The notes under the pieces were generated by a model. That model was not told where the DNA came from, ran no database searches, and saw nothing but the letters and a program-made list of their open reading frames with translations. A stretch of DNA of 64,000 bases from Rhizobiales bacterium GAS188 (GTDB lineage Bacteria; Pseudomonadota; Alphaproteobacteria; Rhizobiales; Beijerinckiaceae). The translations under genes and the position numbers were made by a program. The stretch is taken from assembly GCA_900104855.1 (NCBI GenBank), contig FNSS01000001.1, positions 8,069,001 through 8,133,000 on the forward strand, read 5' to 3'. Shown piece by piece: positions 44,369 through 51,790 of the stretch (within the stretch, counting starts at the first letter, position 1; the number at the start of each line of letters is the position of its first letter).

Positions 44369-45016
44369 TTATTCCTGAGGCGGCGATTCGGAGTGGGCAG
44401 GATTTACCAGCGCGGCGACGAGCGTCAGCGACAACCAGCGTTCATAATGATCCGGTGTCCAGGCGGCGTCCTGAACCAACATTCGGTAAATGTCGCGGCT
44501 GGTATACATCCACAATATGCGTCGCGCCTCGATTATCGACAGTCCTGGCTTCGCCTTGCCTTGGACAAAAAGTGCATTGATGCGATGCTCTTGCAACGCG
44601 AAGCGTATCTCCTCGAATTCTCGTTCGAGCGCGCGAAGCGCCGGTGAAAACGCCGATATGCCGCGCATGAAGCCAAGGTGGGACGCTTCACCTTCGTAGA
44701 TCGCACATGCGATACGAGCTGTCGCGCGTATCTGGTCGATGCCGTCGGAAATGCCGTCAAGCTGCGCCACCGCCGCCCTATATCGATCGCCAAATAGCGC
44801 TTCTTCCATCAGGGCGCGAAGTACGCCCTCCTTGGATTGGAACAAAGCATACACCGTCGATACGGACACGTTCGCGCCGGTCGCTAGGCTGGCGATTGTC
44901 ACCGCATCGATGCCGCGATCGGAAAACATTGACCTTGCGATGCTCAGGATGCGCGCGCGCGTGCGATGCGCGGATTCCAGGCGCCGACTCGCGGCATAGG
45001 CACGCTTTGGCTTCAT
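44369..45016 (-). CDS. TetR/AcrR family transcriptional regulator
   Basis: 215 aa from the ATG at 45016; a GTG four codons upstream would overlap the operator-like palindrome. The helix-turn-helix reads RARILSIARSMFSDRGIDAV and TIASLATGANVSVSTVYALF, typical of TetR. The ligand-binding part is helical and rich in hydrophobics (ACAIYEGEASHLGFMRGIS). It is divergent from the DUF998 gene with only about 58 bases between the starts, so it probably controls that gene and itself. Confidence 0.85.
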   Translation of the reverse strand: MKPKRAYAASRRLESAHRTRARILSIARSMFSDRGIDAVTIASLATGANVSVSTVYALFQSKEGVLRALMEEALFGDRYRAAVAQLDGISDGIDQIRATARIACAIYEGEASHLGFMRGISAFSPALRALEREFEEIRFALQEHRINALFVQGKAKPGLSIIEARRILWMYTSRDIYRMLVQDAAWTPDHYERWLSLTLVAALVNPAHSESPPQE

Positions 45017-45028
45017 TGCCTTATTCAC

Positions 45029-45042
45029 TGTAGTTCACTACA
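45029..45042. promoter_or_regulatory. Operator-like palindrome between TetR and DUF998 genes
   Basis: TGTAG-TTCA-CTACA is a perfect inverted repeat, with the overlapping direct repeat TTCACTGTAGTTCACTAC. It lies 12 bases from the TetR start and about 33 bases from the DUF998 start, where a TetR dimer would block both promoters. Function is inferred. Confidence 0.55.
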
Positions 45043-45074
45043 TTCAATATCAGTCGCGGCCAAGGAGATATCGA

Positions 45075-45722
45075 GTGACAATTTCGACTGCCTCCTTTTC
45101 CGACGCGTCTCACATCGCGGCCAGTGGCGCGACAGGTGCCGCAGGGCTGGCATTGCTCGCGCTGGCCGCTTTACACATACTCCGCCCGGATTTGGACCCA
45201 TCGCGTCAAATGATCAGCGAATATGCGATTGGCCGGTTCGGTTGGCTCATGACCGTTTGCTTCGCGCTGTTCGCAGCTGCCAGTGGCTCCCTGTGTGTTG
45301 CCCTGATGGGAAACACATCGACACTTGCCGGACGGATTGGTCTGATTTTCCTTTTGGTGGCAGCCACCGGACTTGCGATGGGCGCCACCTTCCAAACGGA
45401 TCCTGTATCTACGGCACCCGATGCCATGACCTTTTCCGGGCGCATGCATGGTCTGTCCTTCATGATTGGCGTTCCAGGCGTGCTTTTCGCGACCCTTCTC
45501 TTATCGGTCGCGCTTCGGACTCACGAAACCTGGGTTGGCCAGCCACTTCTTTCACTCACGGCGATCATATGGCTGAGCCTGGCTGTCATGGCTGTCGCCA
45601 TCGTCGTCACCATGAAGCACCTGGGAGCCGATGTATCCAGCGTCGTTGGCTGGACCAATCGGCTGTTTATGACCGGTTACACCCTGTGGGTCATCGTCGT
45701 AGCTTGGCCGATGGCACGATAA
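45075..45722 (+). CDS. DUF998 family membrane protein
   Basis: 215 aa from the GTG at 45075, with AAGGAG seven bases upstream. Six hydrophobic helices; the family pattern HILRPDLDPSRQMISEYAIG after helix 1 and MHGLSFMIGVPGVLFATLLL are present. DUF998 proteins are integral membrane proteins of unknown function, often paired with TetR regulators as here. The base composition is lower in GC than the neighbours, suggesting transfer. Confidence 0.85.
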   Translation: MTISTASFSDASHIAASGATGAAGLALLALAALHILRPDLDPSRQMISEYAIGRFGWLMTVCFALFAAASGSLCVALMGNTSTLAGRIGLIFLLVAATGLAMGATFQTDPVSTAPDAMTFSGRMHGLSFMIGVPGVLFATLLLSVALRTHETWVGQPLLSLTAIIWLSLAVMAVAIVVTMKHLGADVSSVVGWTNRLFMTGYTLWVIVVAWPMAR

Positions 45723-45787
45723 AGGCCTTGTTGGCCAGCGCGGGTAACATTTCCTGCCGGACGCAGCAGTGCCTCGCGACCGCTCGC

Positions 45788-45904
45788 GTCCAGACGGCCA
45801 AACTCAATGGTCTGAACCCCGAGGCCTGCATGCGCGATACGCCGGCAAAGATCGCTGACGGGCATCCGATCAGCCGGATCGACGAACTCATGCCGTGGTA
45901 TCAG
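45788..45904 (+). pseudogene. IS66 transposase (TnpC) C-terminal remnant
   Basis: In frame, the sequence reads VQTAKLNGLNPEACMRDTPA and then KIADGHPISRIDELMPWYQ, the well-known C-terminal tail of IS66-family TnpC (normally ending around RIDELLPW). Only about 39 codons remain, there is no start, and no other IS66 part is found nearby. It is the scar of a past IS66 insertion and deletion. Confidence 0.75.
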
Positions 45905-45930
45905 CGATCGCACCACGCTGGGGCTGCGTC

Positions 45931-46695
45931 ATGACTGATTGGAAGGCCCTCTCCCACGCCTATGGTGAGGCGAGCGGAATCCCTGCGCTTATCGGCGAGC
46001 TTCGCGCGAACCCCAGCGATACGGCCTGGCGGGATCTCTGGAGCTGCCTGTGTCACCAAGGCACCGTCTATTCCGCGAGCTATGCATCGCTCCAACCACT
46101 TTGCGAGCTCGCCAAGGCTCAGCCGCCGTCCGACCGGCTCTCGCCTCTGATTATGATCGGCGCGATAATCGCGTCCGACGATCTCTCTGGCGTGGACCGC
46201 AGACCGGTCGACGCAATCCAGGCACTCATCCCCGACCTTCAGGCGCTCGCGGATGAGAGCATGAAGGTGAGCGGCCTCGCGTCTGAGACCTTTATCTACT
46301 GTCTCCAGGCAGCGAGCGCTTTCGCCGGCGATCTCTTCTGGGGCCGCCACTTGAACCATCTCGTCGACGGCGAGTTTCCCGGCACCTGTCCAGACTGCGA
46401 CCACGACCTCCATCTTGTGATTGGCGCCCACGGGTTCTTCACGACGGCGCAGGAGTGGGTCAGGCCACGAGACGCCAACTCGAGGCGCAACCCGATTTCG
46501 GCCGCCGGTGAACACGACCTTTCCGGCAGCGCTGCCTGGCTTCACTCAACAGCGACCAAATGCGGCCAACGGCAGGTCGCCCTCTGGATCCGATATGTGT
46601 TCGGCACAGCAGCATGCCCGGCATGCAATGAACCGTTCCAAGTCGCTGAGGCAATCGCCAACGCCTATCCCCCGCGCCAAAACGCCGAGCACTGA
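45931..46695 (+). CDS. Hypothetical protein with two CPxC motifs (HEAT-like helical)
   Basis: 254 aa from the ATG at 45931. The protein is mostly helical: the first half resembles short repeat-like helices (SHAYGEASGIPALIGELRAN, DLWSCLCHQGTVYSASYASL). Two CPxC motifs, TCPDCDHDLHLVIG (about 148-160) and ACPACNEPF (about 227-235), form a probable zinc ribbon together. Similar proteins in actinobacteria begin with the same MTDWKALSHAYG-type sequence; no function known to me. It is inside the MITE-flanked cassette, so probably acquired. A toxin-immunity role is speculation. Confidence 0.65.
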   Translation: MTDWKALSHAYGEASGIPALIGELRANPSDTAWRDLWSCLCHQGTVYSASYASLQPLCELAKAQPPSDRLSPLIMIGAIIASDDLSGVDRRPVDAIQALIPDLQALADESMKVSGLASETFIYCLQAASAFAGDLFWGRHLNHLVDGEFPGTCPDCDHDLHLVIGAHGFFTTAQEWVRPRDANSRRNPISAAGEHDLSGSAAWLHSTATKCGQRQVALWIRYVFGTAACPACNEPFQVAEAIANAYPPRQNAEH

Positions 46696-46704
46696 CGAGC
46701 GGGA

Positions 46705-46797
46705 TTTCGGTGACCGTGCACTTAATTCGCCGCGCGACGCACGCCGATTTGCGGCGGGCGCATGAATGCAAGAATTAAGTGATTGCGGTCACCGTAA
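46705..46797. mobile_element. MITE-like element, copy 2
   Basis: 93 bp in the same orientation as copy 1. The left end is TTTCGGTGACCGTGCACTTA and on to ATTC; the right end, reverse complemented, is TTACGGTGACCGCAATCACT and on to TAATTC, with two extra bases. The 43-bp core differs from copy 1 at two positions. The right end directly abuts a truncated copy of a VOC-family gene. Confidence 0.75.
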
Positions 46798-46979
46798 ATC
46801 ATAGAAGCGGATCGCTTCATCGTATTCGCGTACCAGAAGAGTGACGGCGCCGATCTCCTGGCCCATGGCGGTGCCCTCGCCCGCGACATCGTCAAGAGCG
46901 AACGCCAGCGCGCCCGTGCGCTGGCGATCGTCCTGAGCATTGTCCTCGCCCTGACCCTCGCTATCTTCCTGGCGCCCTG
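46798..46979. pseudogene. Chimeric duplicated remnant of VOC gene and adenylate cyclase gene
   Basis: 46801-46870 matches 48131-48204 (the first ~25 codons of the VOC-family gene, read on the minus strand as MGQEIGAVTLLVREYDEAIR then FYDLR and a stop). From about 46871 to 46979 the sequence matches 48433-48539, the early part of the adenylate cyclase gene. The ~228 bases between these in the intact locus are missing. The copy ends at a TGA inside the cyclase match. It is therefore a duplicated and internally deleted fragment, cut on the left by MITE copy 2. Confidence 0.75.
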
Positions 46980-47358
46980 AACGGCGTCCGCCCCCTCCCA
47001 AGGGATGACAGGGGCCTCGAGCCATTTGGAAGCGCCGTGACGCCCAGCCTTTTGTTGCCCGCTATGTCCGGATGCGGGCGACCCAAAGGTTCCGCCTCAC
47101 GGAGCGAAAAAACGGGCAAATTGCCCGGTTCCGAGCAGCACATGTCCCGTCAGATGACGTTTCCGCGGCGCCAAGGGCCCCTCCAATGCCCCGATCACGC
47201 GCCAGCGCCGCCTTCTTCTCCCAAACAGGGCGCCGTGACCGCGACGGGAATTGTGGATAGCGACCGAGGGAGCCGTATTAGGGCTGGCGGCAATGCGTAG
47301 GATGAGCGGTACGTTGCAGTGATTCGTTCCCGGGGGCGGCAGTAAGCAGAGGCCGCAG
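46980..47358. other. Non-coding stretch
   Basis: About 380 bases without a convincing gene. A short palindrome CGGGCAAATTGCCCG lies near 47113, but no promoter or RNA was recognised. Frames here lack protein-like composition. Confidence 0.5.
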
Positions 47359-47601
47359 ATGACTGTAAAGTTGGTGGATGAGCACGCAGCATGGCGGATC
47401 GCGGTCGAGGCGCTTTTGATCGAGCTGATGCTAAGGTCTGCAAGCTCCCAGGGCGACCCAGCCTACGAGCTGGTCAGCTTGGGAGTTCTCGCCCTGGACA
47501 ATGTCGGAGACGATGAGGGCGGGCCTATGCCGCACGAGAAGCGGGATGTTGTGCGTATCATCAGCGACCTGACGCGCAGAGCGAGGGAGTTGATGGCTTG
47601 A
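47359..47601 (+). CDS. Small hypothetical protein
   Basis: 80 aa, starting MTVKLVDEHAAWRIAVEALL and ending LTRRARELMA. It is acidic and probably all helical, with no recognised domain. There is only a weak ribosome-binding site (GAGGCCGCAG). Codon use is normal for the window. It could be a genuine small gene in the accessory region, but evidence is limited to frame and composition. Confidence 0.45.
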   Translation: MTVKLVDEHAAWRIAVEALLIELMLRSASSQGDPAYELVSLGVLALDNVGDDEGGPMPHEKRDVVRIISDLTRRARELMA

Positions 47602-47639
47602 TCACTCTGTACTCATCCATCGAGCCTTGAGCTGACGCG

Positions 47640-47723
47640 CCTAAGGGTGGCGCACGCCGGTTCCTGCGTCGTGACCAGCGCCCCCACACAGAACCGTGCG
47701 TGCGGCTTTCCCGCATACGGTTC
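47640..47723 (-). ncRNA. Group II intron 3'-end remnant (domains V and VI)
   Basis: On the minus strand 47723-47691 reads GAACCGTATGCGGGAAAGCC and on to GCACGCACGGTTC: a 33-base hairpin matching the group II intron domain V consensus (GAGCCGTATGCG...CGTACGGTTC) with a GAAA loop. Next, 47685-47645 can form domain VI: GGGGGCGC pairs with GCGCC-A-CCC, leaving a bulged A at position 47648, about 8 bases from the likely intron end. The catalytic AGC triad of domain V reads AAC here, so it is probably dead. No reverse transcriptase gene remains. Confidence 0.6.
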
Positions 47724-47803
47724 CCACCGCGGGTGTTGCTCGCAATTGGAGAATGCGCACCGGTTCCGCAATTGAGCACGCGCGCGCCCAACGCAACACG
47801 CCC

Positions 47804-48196
47804 TCAGCTTCGCAACTGCAGCAGGTCCCAGCCATTGCCGTAGAGGTCCTCGAACACGGCGACGATGCCATATTCCTCCTCTCTCGGCTGCTCGCGGAAG
47901 ATGACGCCCTTCGCCCGCATCGCCTCGTAATCGGCGCGGAAATCATCGCTGTGCAGGAACAGGAAGACCCGACCGCCCGTCTGATTGCCGACACGGCTCA
48001 GCTGTTCGGGCGTCGCGGCCTTCGCCAGGAGGACGCGCGTGCCGCGTGATCCTCGCGGCGCCACCAGCACCCAGCGCTTGGCGTCGGACAGCACGGTGTC
48101 CTCGATCACCTCGAAGCCGAGCTTGTCCACATAGAAGCGGATCGCTTCGTCGTAATCGCGGACGAGAAGAGTGACGGCGCCGATTTCCTGGCCCAT
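47804..48196 (-). CDS. VOC (glyoxalase/bleomycin resistance) family protein
   Basis: 130 aa. One VOC module with two beta-alpha-beta-beta-beta halves: EIGAVTLLVRDYDEAIRFYV, DKLGFEVIEDTVLSDAKRWV, then GGRVFLFLHSDDFRADYEAM and IVAVFEDLYGNGWDLLQL. Metal ligand candidates are His in FLFLHS and Glu in VFEDL. VOC proteins are metal-dependent lyases, dioxygenases or resistance proteins; the substrate is unknown. Divergent from the adenylate cyclase gene. A truncated second copy of its first 25 codons lies at 46.8 kb. Confidence 0.87.
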   Translation of the reverse strand: MGQEIGAVTLLVRDYDEAIRFYVDKLGFEVIEDTVLSDAKRWVLVAPRGSRGTRVLLAKAATPEQLSRVGNQTGGRVFLFLHSDDFRADYEAMRAKGVIFREQPREEEYGIVAVFEDLYGNGWDLLQLRS

Positions 48197-48365
48197 GGCG
48201 GTGCCCCCTCCTTCTCCAAGGCCGGTGCTGCCCCCTCACCCGGCTTCTCTTCGCTTCGCTCATCGAAGCCGACCTCGCCCGCCAGGGGAGAGGTGGGCGC
48301 TGGTGCTCACCGTGTTGCGCCTTGCCGGCCACGGTCTTACGAATTGAACTCGGTTCGTCAAGGAC

Positions 48366-49679
48366 ATGAGCTCATTGTCTCCTCCCTCCTCCGCGGCGCC
48401 TGTCGCGCACCGGCAAGACGGCCATCGCGCCGCCCTCACCCGCGAGATCCTGAAGAGCGAACGCCAGCGCGCCCGTGCGCTGGTGATCGTCCTGAGCATT
48501 ATCCTCGCCCTGACCCTCGCCATCTTCCTGGCGCCCTGGCTGCGTGCGGCCTTCCCGCAGCTCAGCATCGTCACGCCGATTACGACCTACGTGCCTTTCA
48601 TCCTCTATGAGCTGATGGTCATCCGGCTGATCGGTCGCCGGTTGGCGAGCGGCCGCGACATTCCGCGCGTCGCCCGCTTCGCCAGCGCCCTGATCGAGAC
48701 GAGCCTGCCGACCGTGGTGCTGAACCAGCAGATCGAGGTCGTCCACGCAGAGATCGCGCTCGGCCTCTTCGCGCCGCTCCTCTATTTTCTCTTCATCGTC
48801 CTGTCGACGCTGCGGCTCGACTTCTGGCTGTCGCTGTTCACCGGCTTTGTGGCGGGCGTGCAGTTGTTCGTCATGGCGCGTTGGTATGGCGTCTTGCCGG
48901 CCGGTGACATCGACCCGCGCCTCGCGCTCGCCGGCCATCTGAGCCGCAGCCTGGTCCTCTTCGCCGGCGGGGTGATCGCCGGCTGGGTCGGGACGCGGCT
49001 GCGGCGCCAATTCGAGGCGACGCTGGAGGCGACGTCTGCCCATGACCGGGTGACCAACCTGTTCGGCCAGCATGTCTCGCCGCAGGTGGTCGATCGCCTG
49101 CTGGCCTCAGGGGCCGGCACGCTGAGCGAGATGCGACGGGTGGCCGTGATGTTCGTTGACATTCGCAGCTTCACCGCGGCGGCACGTTCGCGCCAGCCCG
49201 CCGAGGTGGTGGCGCGGCTCGACTCTGCCTTCGCGGTGCTGGTCGAGATCGTCGACCGCAATGGCGGCGTCGTGAACAAATTCCTCGGAGACGGATTCCT
49301 GGCGTTGTTCGGGGCGCCGCTCGCCGATGCCCGCGCCACTCAGCGCGCCGTCATCGCCGGGCGTGAAATGCTCGAAGCGATCGCACTGCACAACCTCGAC
49401 CATGCCGACTGGCCGATCCGCATCGGCATAGCGGTGCATGTCGGGGACACGGTGACAGGCACGGTCGGCTCGCCCCGCCGCAAGGAGTATACGGTGATCG
49501 GCGACACGGTGAATCTCGCGGCGCGCATCGAGGGGCTGAACAAGGAGTTCGGCGCCCAGTTCCTGATATCGAACGAAGCGCATCTCGACGCGGGCGCCGA
49601 GGCCGCAGAGGCCATCGGACTCGGCGACGTCGCCATTCGCGGCTATGACGCCAAGGTGCCGCTCTGGCGCCTCGCCTGA
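48366..49679 (+). CDS. Membrane-bound class III adenylate/guanylate cyclase
   Basis: 437 aa. Residues about 35-225 contain five or six hydrophobic helices (RALVIVLSIILALTLAIFLA and others). The catalytic domain starts near 235 with the linker HVSPQVVDRLLASGAGTLSE, then VAVMFVDIRSFTAAA (metal Asp), NKFLGDGFLALFGAPLAD (second Asp) and KEYTVIGDTVNLAARIEGLN (transition-state region). It would make cAMP, or cGMP, in response to membrane signals. The N-terminal sequence up to the first helix is duplicated in the remnant at 46.9 kb. Divergent from the VOC gene with 169 bases between. Confidence 0.92.
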   Translation: MSSLSPPSSAAPVAHRQDGHRAALTREILKSERQRARALVIVLSIILALTLAIFLAPWLRAAFPQLSIVTPITTYVPFILYELMVIRLIGRRLASGRDIPRVARFASALIETSLPTVVLNQQIEVVHAEIALGLFAPLLYFLFIVLSTLRLDFWLSLFTGFVAGVQLFVMARWYGVLPAGDIDPRLALAGHLSRSLVLFAGGVIAGWVGTRLRRQFEATLEATSAHDRVTNLFGQHVSPQVVDRLLASGAGTLSEMRRVAVMFVDIRSFTAAARSRQPAEVVARLDSAFAVLVEIVDRNGGVVNKFLGDGFLALFGAPLADARATQRAVIAGREMLEAIALHNLDHADWPIRIGIAVHVGDTVTGTVGSPRRKEYTVIGDTVNLAARIEGLNKEFGAQFLISNEAHLDAGAEAAEAIGLGDVAIRGYDAKVPLWRLA

Positions 49680-49689
49680 CTGTCCGGCG

Positions 49690-51498
49690 TCACACCGCCT
49701 GGCGCAGCGGATCGCCGGTTCTCGGCTCGGGGGCAGCGGGCTGGGCAGGAGGCTGGAAGGGGGCGAGCACCACGCGATTGCGGCCAAGGCGCTTCGCCTC
49801 GTAGAGCGCCGCATCCGCCGCCTTCAACAGGGGCTCCCAACCCGTGTCGCCGCGCCGGCCGACCGCGACGCCGAAGCTCGCGGCGACATCGATCTCCTTG
49901 CCGGGCGCGATCTCGATCTTGGCGCCGGCGATCGAGCGGCGCACCTTCTCGGCGAGCAGCCCCACTGTGTTCAGGTCGCGATTGGGAAGCAGAATGGCGA
50001 ATTCCTCGCCACCATAGCGTGCCACCACATCGGTCGCCCGCAAGCTGTCGCGGGTCCTGGTCGCGATCTCCTGCAGCGCTCTATCGCCGGCGACATGGCC
50101 ATGCAGATCGTTGACCGCCTTGAAGTGGTCGATGTCGAACAGGATGAGGCCCACTTCGAAACAAGGTGCCGGCCAATTTTCGACGACCCCTTGGCCGATC
50201 CGATCGAGGGCGCGCCGGTTCAGAAGCCCCGTAAGCGCGTCGGTCTCGGCCTGCTGCTTGAGCTTCGCGCTCAGCACCTCGCGCTCCTTTTCTAGCATGT
50301 CGCGGCGGTTCTGGCTGGCGCGCAGGATGTCCAAGGCCTCGAACAGCACGCGCAGCTCCACCGAACCGACCGCGCGCCGCTCGGGCGTGCTGACATCGCC
50401 CCCCGCGAGATCGATGATCTCGCGCCTTGTCGCCATCAGGGGGCGGAAGATATGGCGGTCGGCGAGCCAGATGCCGATCACGAGCGCCGTCAGGATGGTC
50501 GCCATCACGGCGCAGGAGAGCAGCATCCAGTCCCAGGCGGCGTCGCGCGCCTCCCTCACCCGCTCGACACCGATGTCGAGGAAGGTCTCGCGAAACATCT
50601 CCAGCGGAACGAGCTTCGGCGCGATGAAATCGGCGAGCTGCCGCGTCGTCATCGAGTAGTTGGACCCGCTCCGACCTTCCTCCAGAAGCCTCTCGATCTG
50701 CGCGAAGCCTTCGATGAAGAATTCCCCGAAGAAGGCGAGTTTCGCCTCCTGGATGCGCGGGTCGTCGAGATAAAGGCCGGCCTGATGATCGATCAGGAAG
50801 CGCAGCTCGTCGATACGCCCGTGCACACGGCTGAAATTGACCCGACTCTCGATGCTCAAGATCTTCCGATTGCTGATCGAGGGCGTGAACTCGGAGGCGA
50901 TGCGCCCGCCATATTCACGCAGATCTCCGAGCAACCTCGCCATCATCACGACGCCGGCGAGGCGCGGATCGTTGGTCACGACGCGCGTGCCGATCTGGTC
51001 GATGACCGGCTGCAGGTCGAAGACCACGCCGAACATGGATTCGATCGCGTTGCGCAACGCTGCCTCGCTGCGACGGGCGAGCGGCAGATGGATGAGAGCG
51101 TCGAGCGTGGCACGCGACGCCATGAGCGTCTGGCGGATATCCGTCAGGCTCAGCACGATGAGCCGGTCGCCGTCCTGCGGCCTGCCGGAGAACAGCGAGG
51201 CGACCCGATCGAGGGCGGCATCGCTGCGGCCACGGGCATCGCTCAGCCGCTTCACATCTTCGGCATCGCCCGAGGCTTCTTCCCCGAGCAGGCTGTCGCT
51301 CGGGCCATGCTCGGCGGCGAGCAGATTGGCGGCGCGCAGCACCTCCCGGTAGTCCTCGATATGGCCGAGGCTTGCCGCATCGCGTTTATATTCGCGATAG
51401 CTGTCCAGCAGGAGCTTGGCGCCGATCGCGGCCGTGCAGACCATCACGAAAATCGAGATGATCCAATATCTCTGGACGAGTGTGGCGTTCTTCAACAT
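49690..51498 (-). CDS. Diguanylate cyclase with periplasmic sensor domain
   Basis: 602 aa. Helix 1 is IISIFVMVCTAAIGAKLLLD; a ~300-residue periplasmic helical sensor follows; helix 2 is MLLSCAVMATILTALVIGIW, then a HAMP-like linker, a short coiled coil and a GGDEF domain. The active site is RYGGEEFAILLP, and the RATD four residues earlier is an inhibitory I-site, so it should bind and be inhibited by c-di-GMP. GLLNRRALDRIGQG and FDIDHFKAVNDLHGHVAGDR are the usual partner motifs. The substrate pocket is intact. It is convergent with the cyclase gene, 10 bases away. Confidence 0.93.
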   Translation of the reverse strand: MLKNATLVQRYWIISIFVMVCTAAIGAKLLLDSYREYKRDAASLGHIEDYREVLRAANLLAAEHGPSDSLLGEEASGDAEDVKRLSDARGRSDAALDRVASLFSGRPQDGDRLIVLSLTDIRQTLMASRATLDALIHLPLARRSEAALRNAIESMFGVVFDLQPVIDQIGTRVVTNDPRLAGVVMMARLLGDLREYGGRIASEFTPSISNRKILSIESRVNFSRVHGRIDELRFLIDHQAGLYLDDPRIQEAKLAFFGEFFIEGFAQIERLLEEGRSGSNYSMTTRQLADFIAPKLVPLEMFRETFLDIGVERVREARDAAWDWMLLSCAVMATILTALVIGIWLADRHIFRPLMATRREIIDLAGGDVSTPERRAVGSVELRVLFEALDILRASQNRRDMLEKEREVLSAKLKQQAETDALTGLLNRRALDRIGQGVVENWPAPCFEVGLILFDIDHFKAVNDLHGHVAGDRALQEIATRTRDSLRATDVVARYGGEEFAILLPNRDLNTVGLLAEKVRRSIAGAKIEIAPGKEIDVAASFGVAVGRRGDTGWEPLLKAADAALYEAKRLGRNRVVLAPFQPPAQPAAPEPRTGDPLRQAV

Positions 51499-51790
51499 AT
51501 GCCCGCACGCCGTCGGTTGTTCCGCCCCAGGCTCGCCTAGCAGGCAAAACTTGCCATGCTGTTAAGCCTTTAACCGGCTTTGCTGCAGCGTTCTCGCGCT
51601 TCTGGAGCGTGTCCTGGAAGGCGATCTGGTCAGCGGCTTCGGCGAGGCGTATCGTCGAAGACGGCGTCACGCCCCAATGCTGCTGCCATCGTCGGCACCG
51701 CGCGGCGAGCCGCATTCGAAGCCGATAACGGCTTGTCCTGCCAGATCGTTCCAAATCGATGGAGGCGCTGCACTCACCCCGGAGGACATG

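Noticed and set aside
48230-48300. Possible fourth REP-like element
   Set aside because: Shares only CCCTCACCCGG and GGGGAGAGG-type words; the two-hairpin structure could not be drawn.
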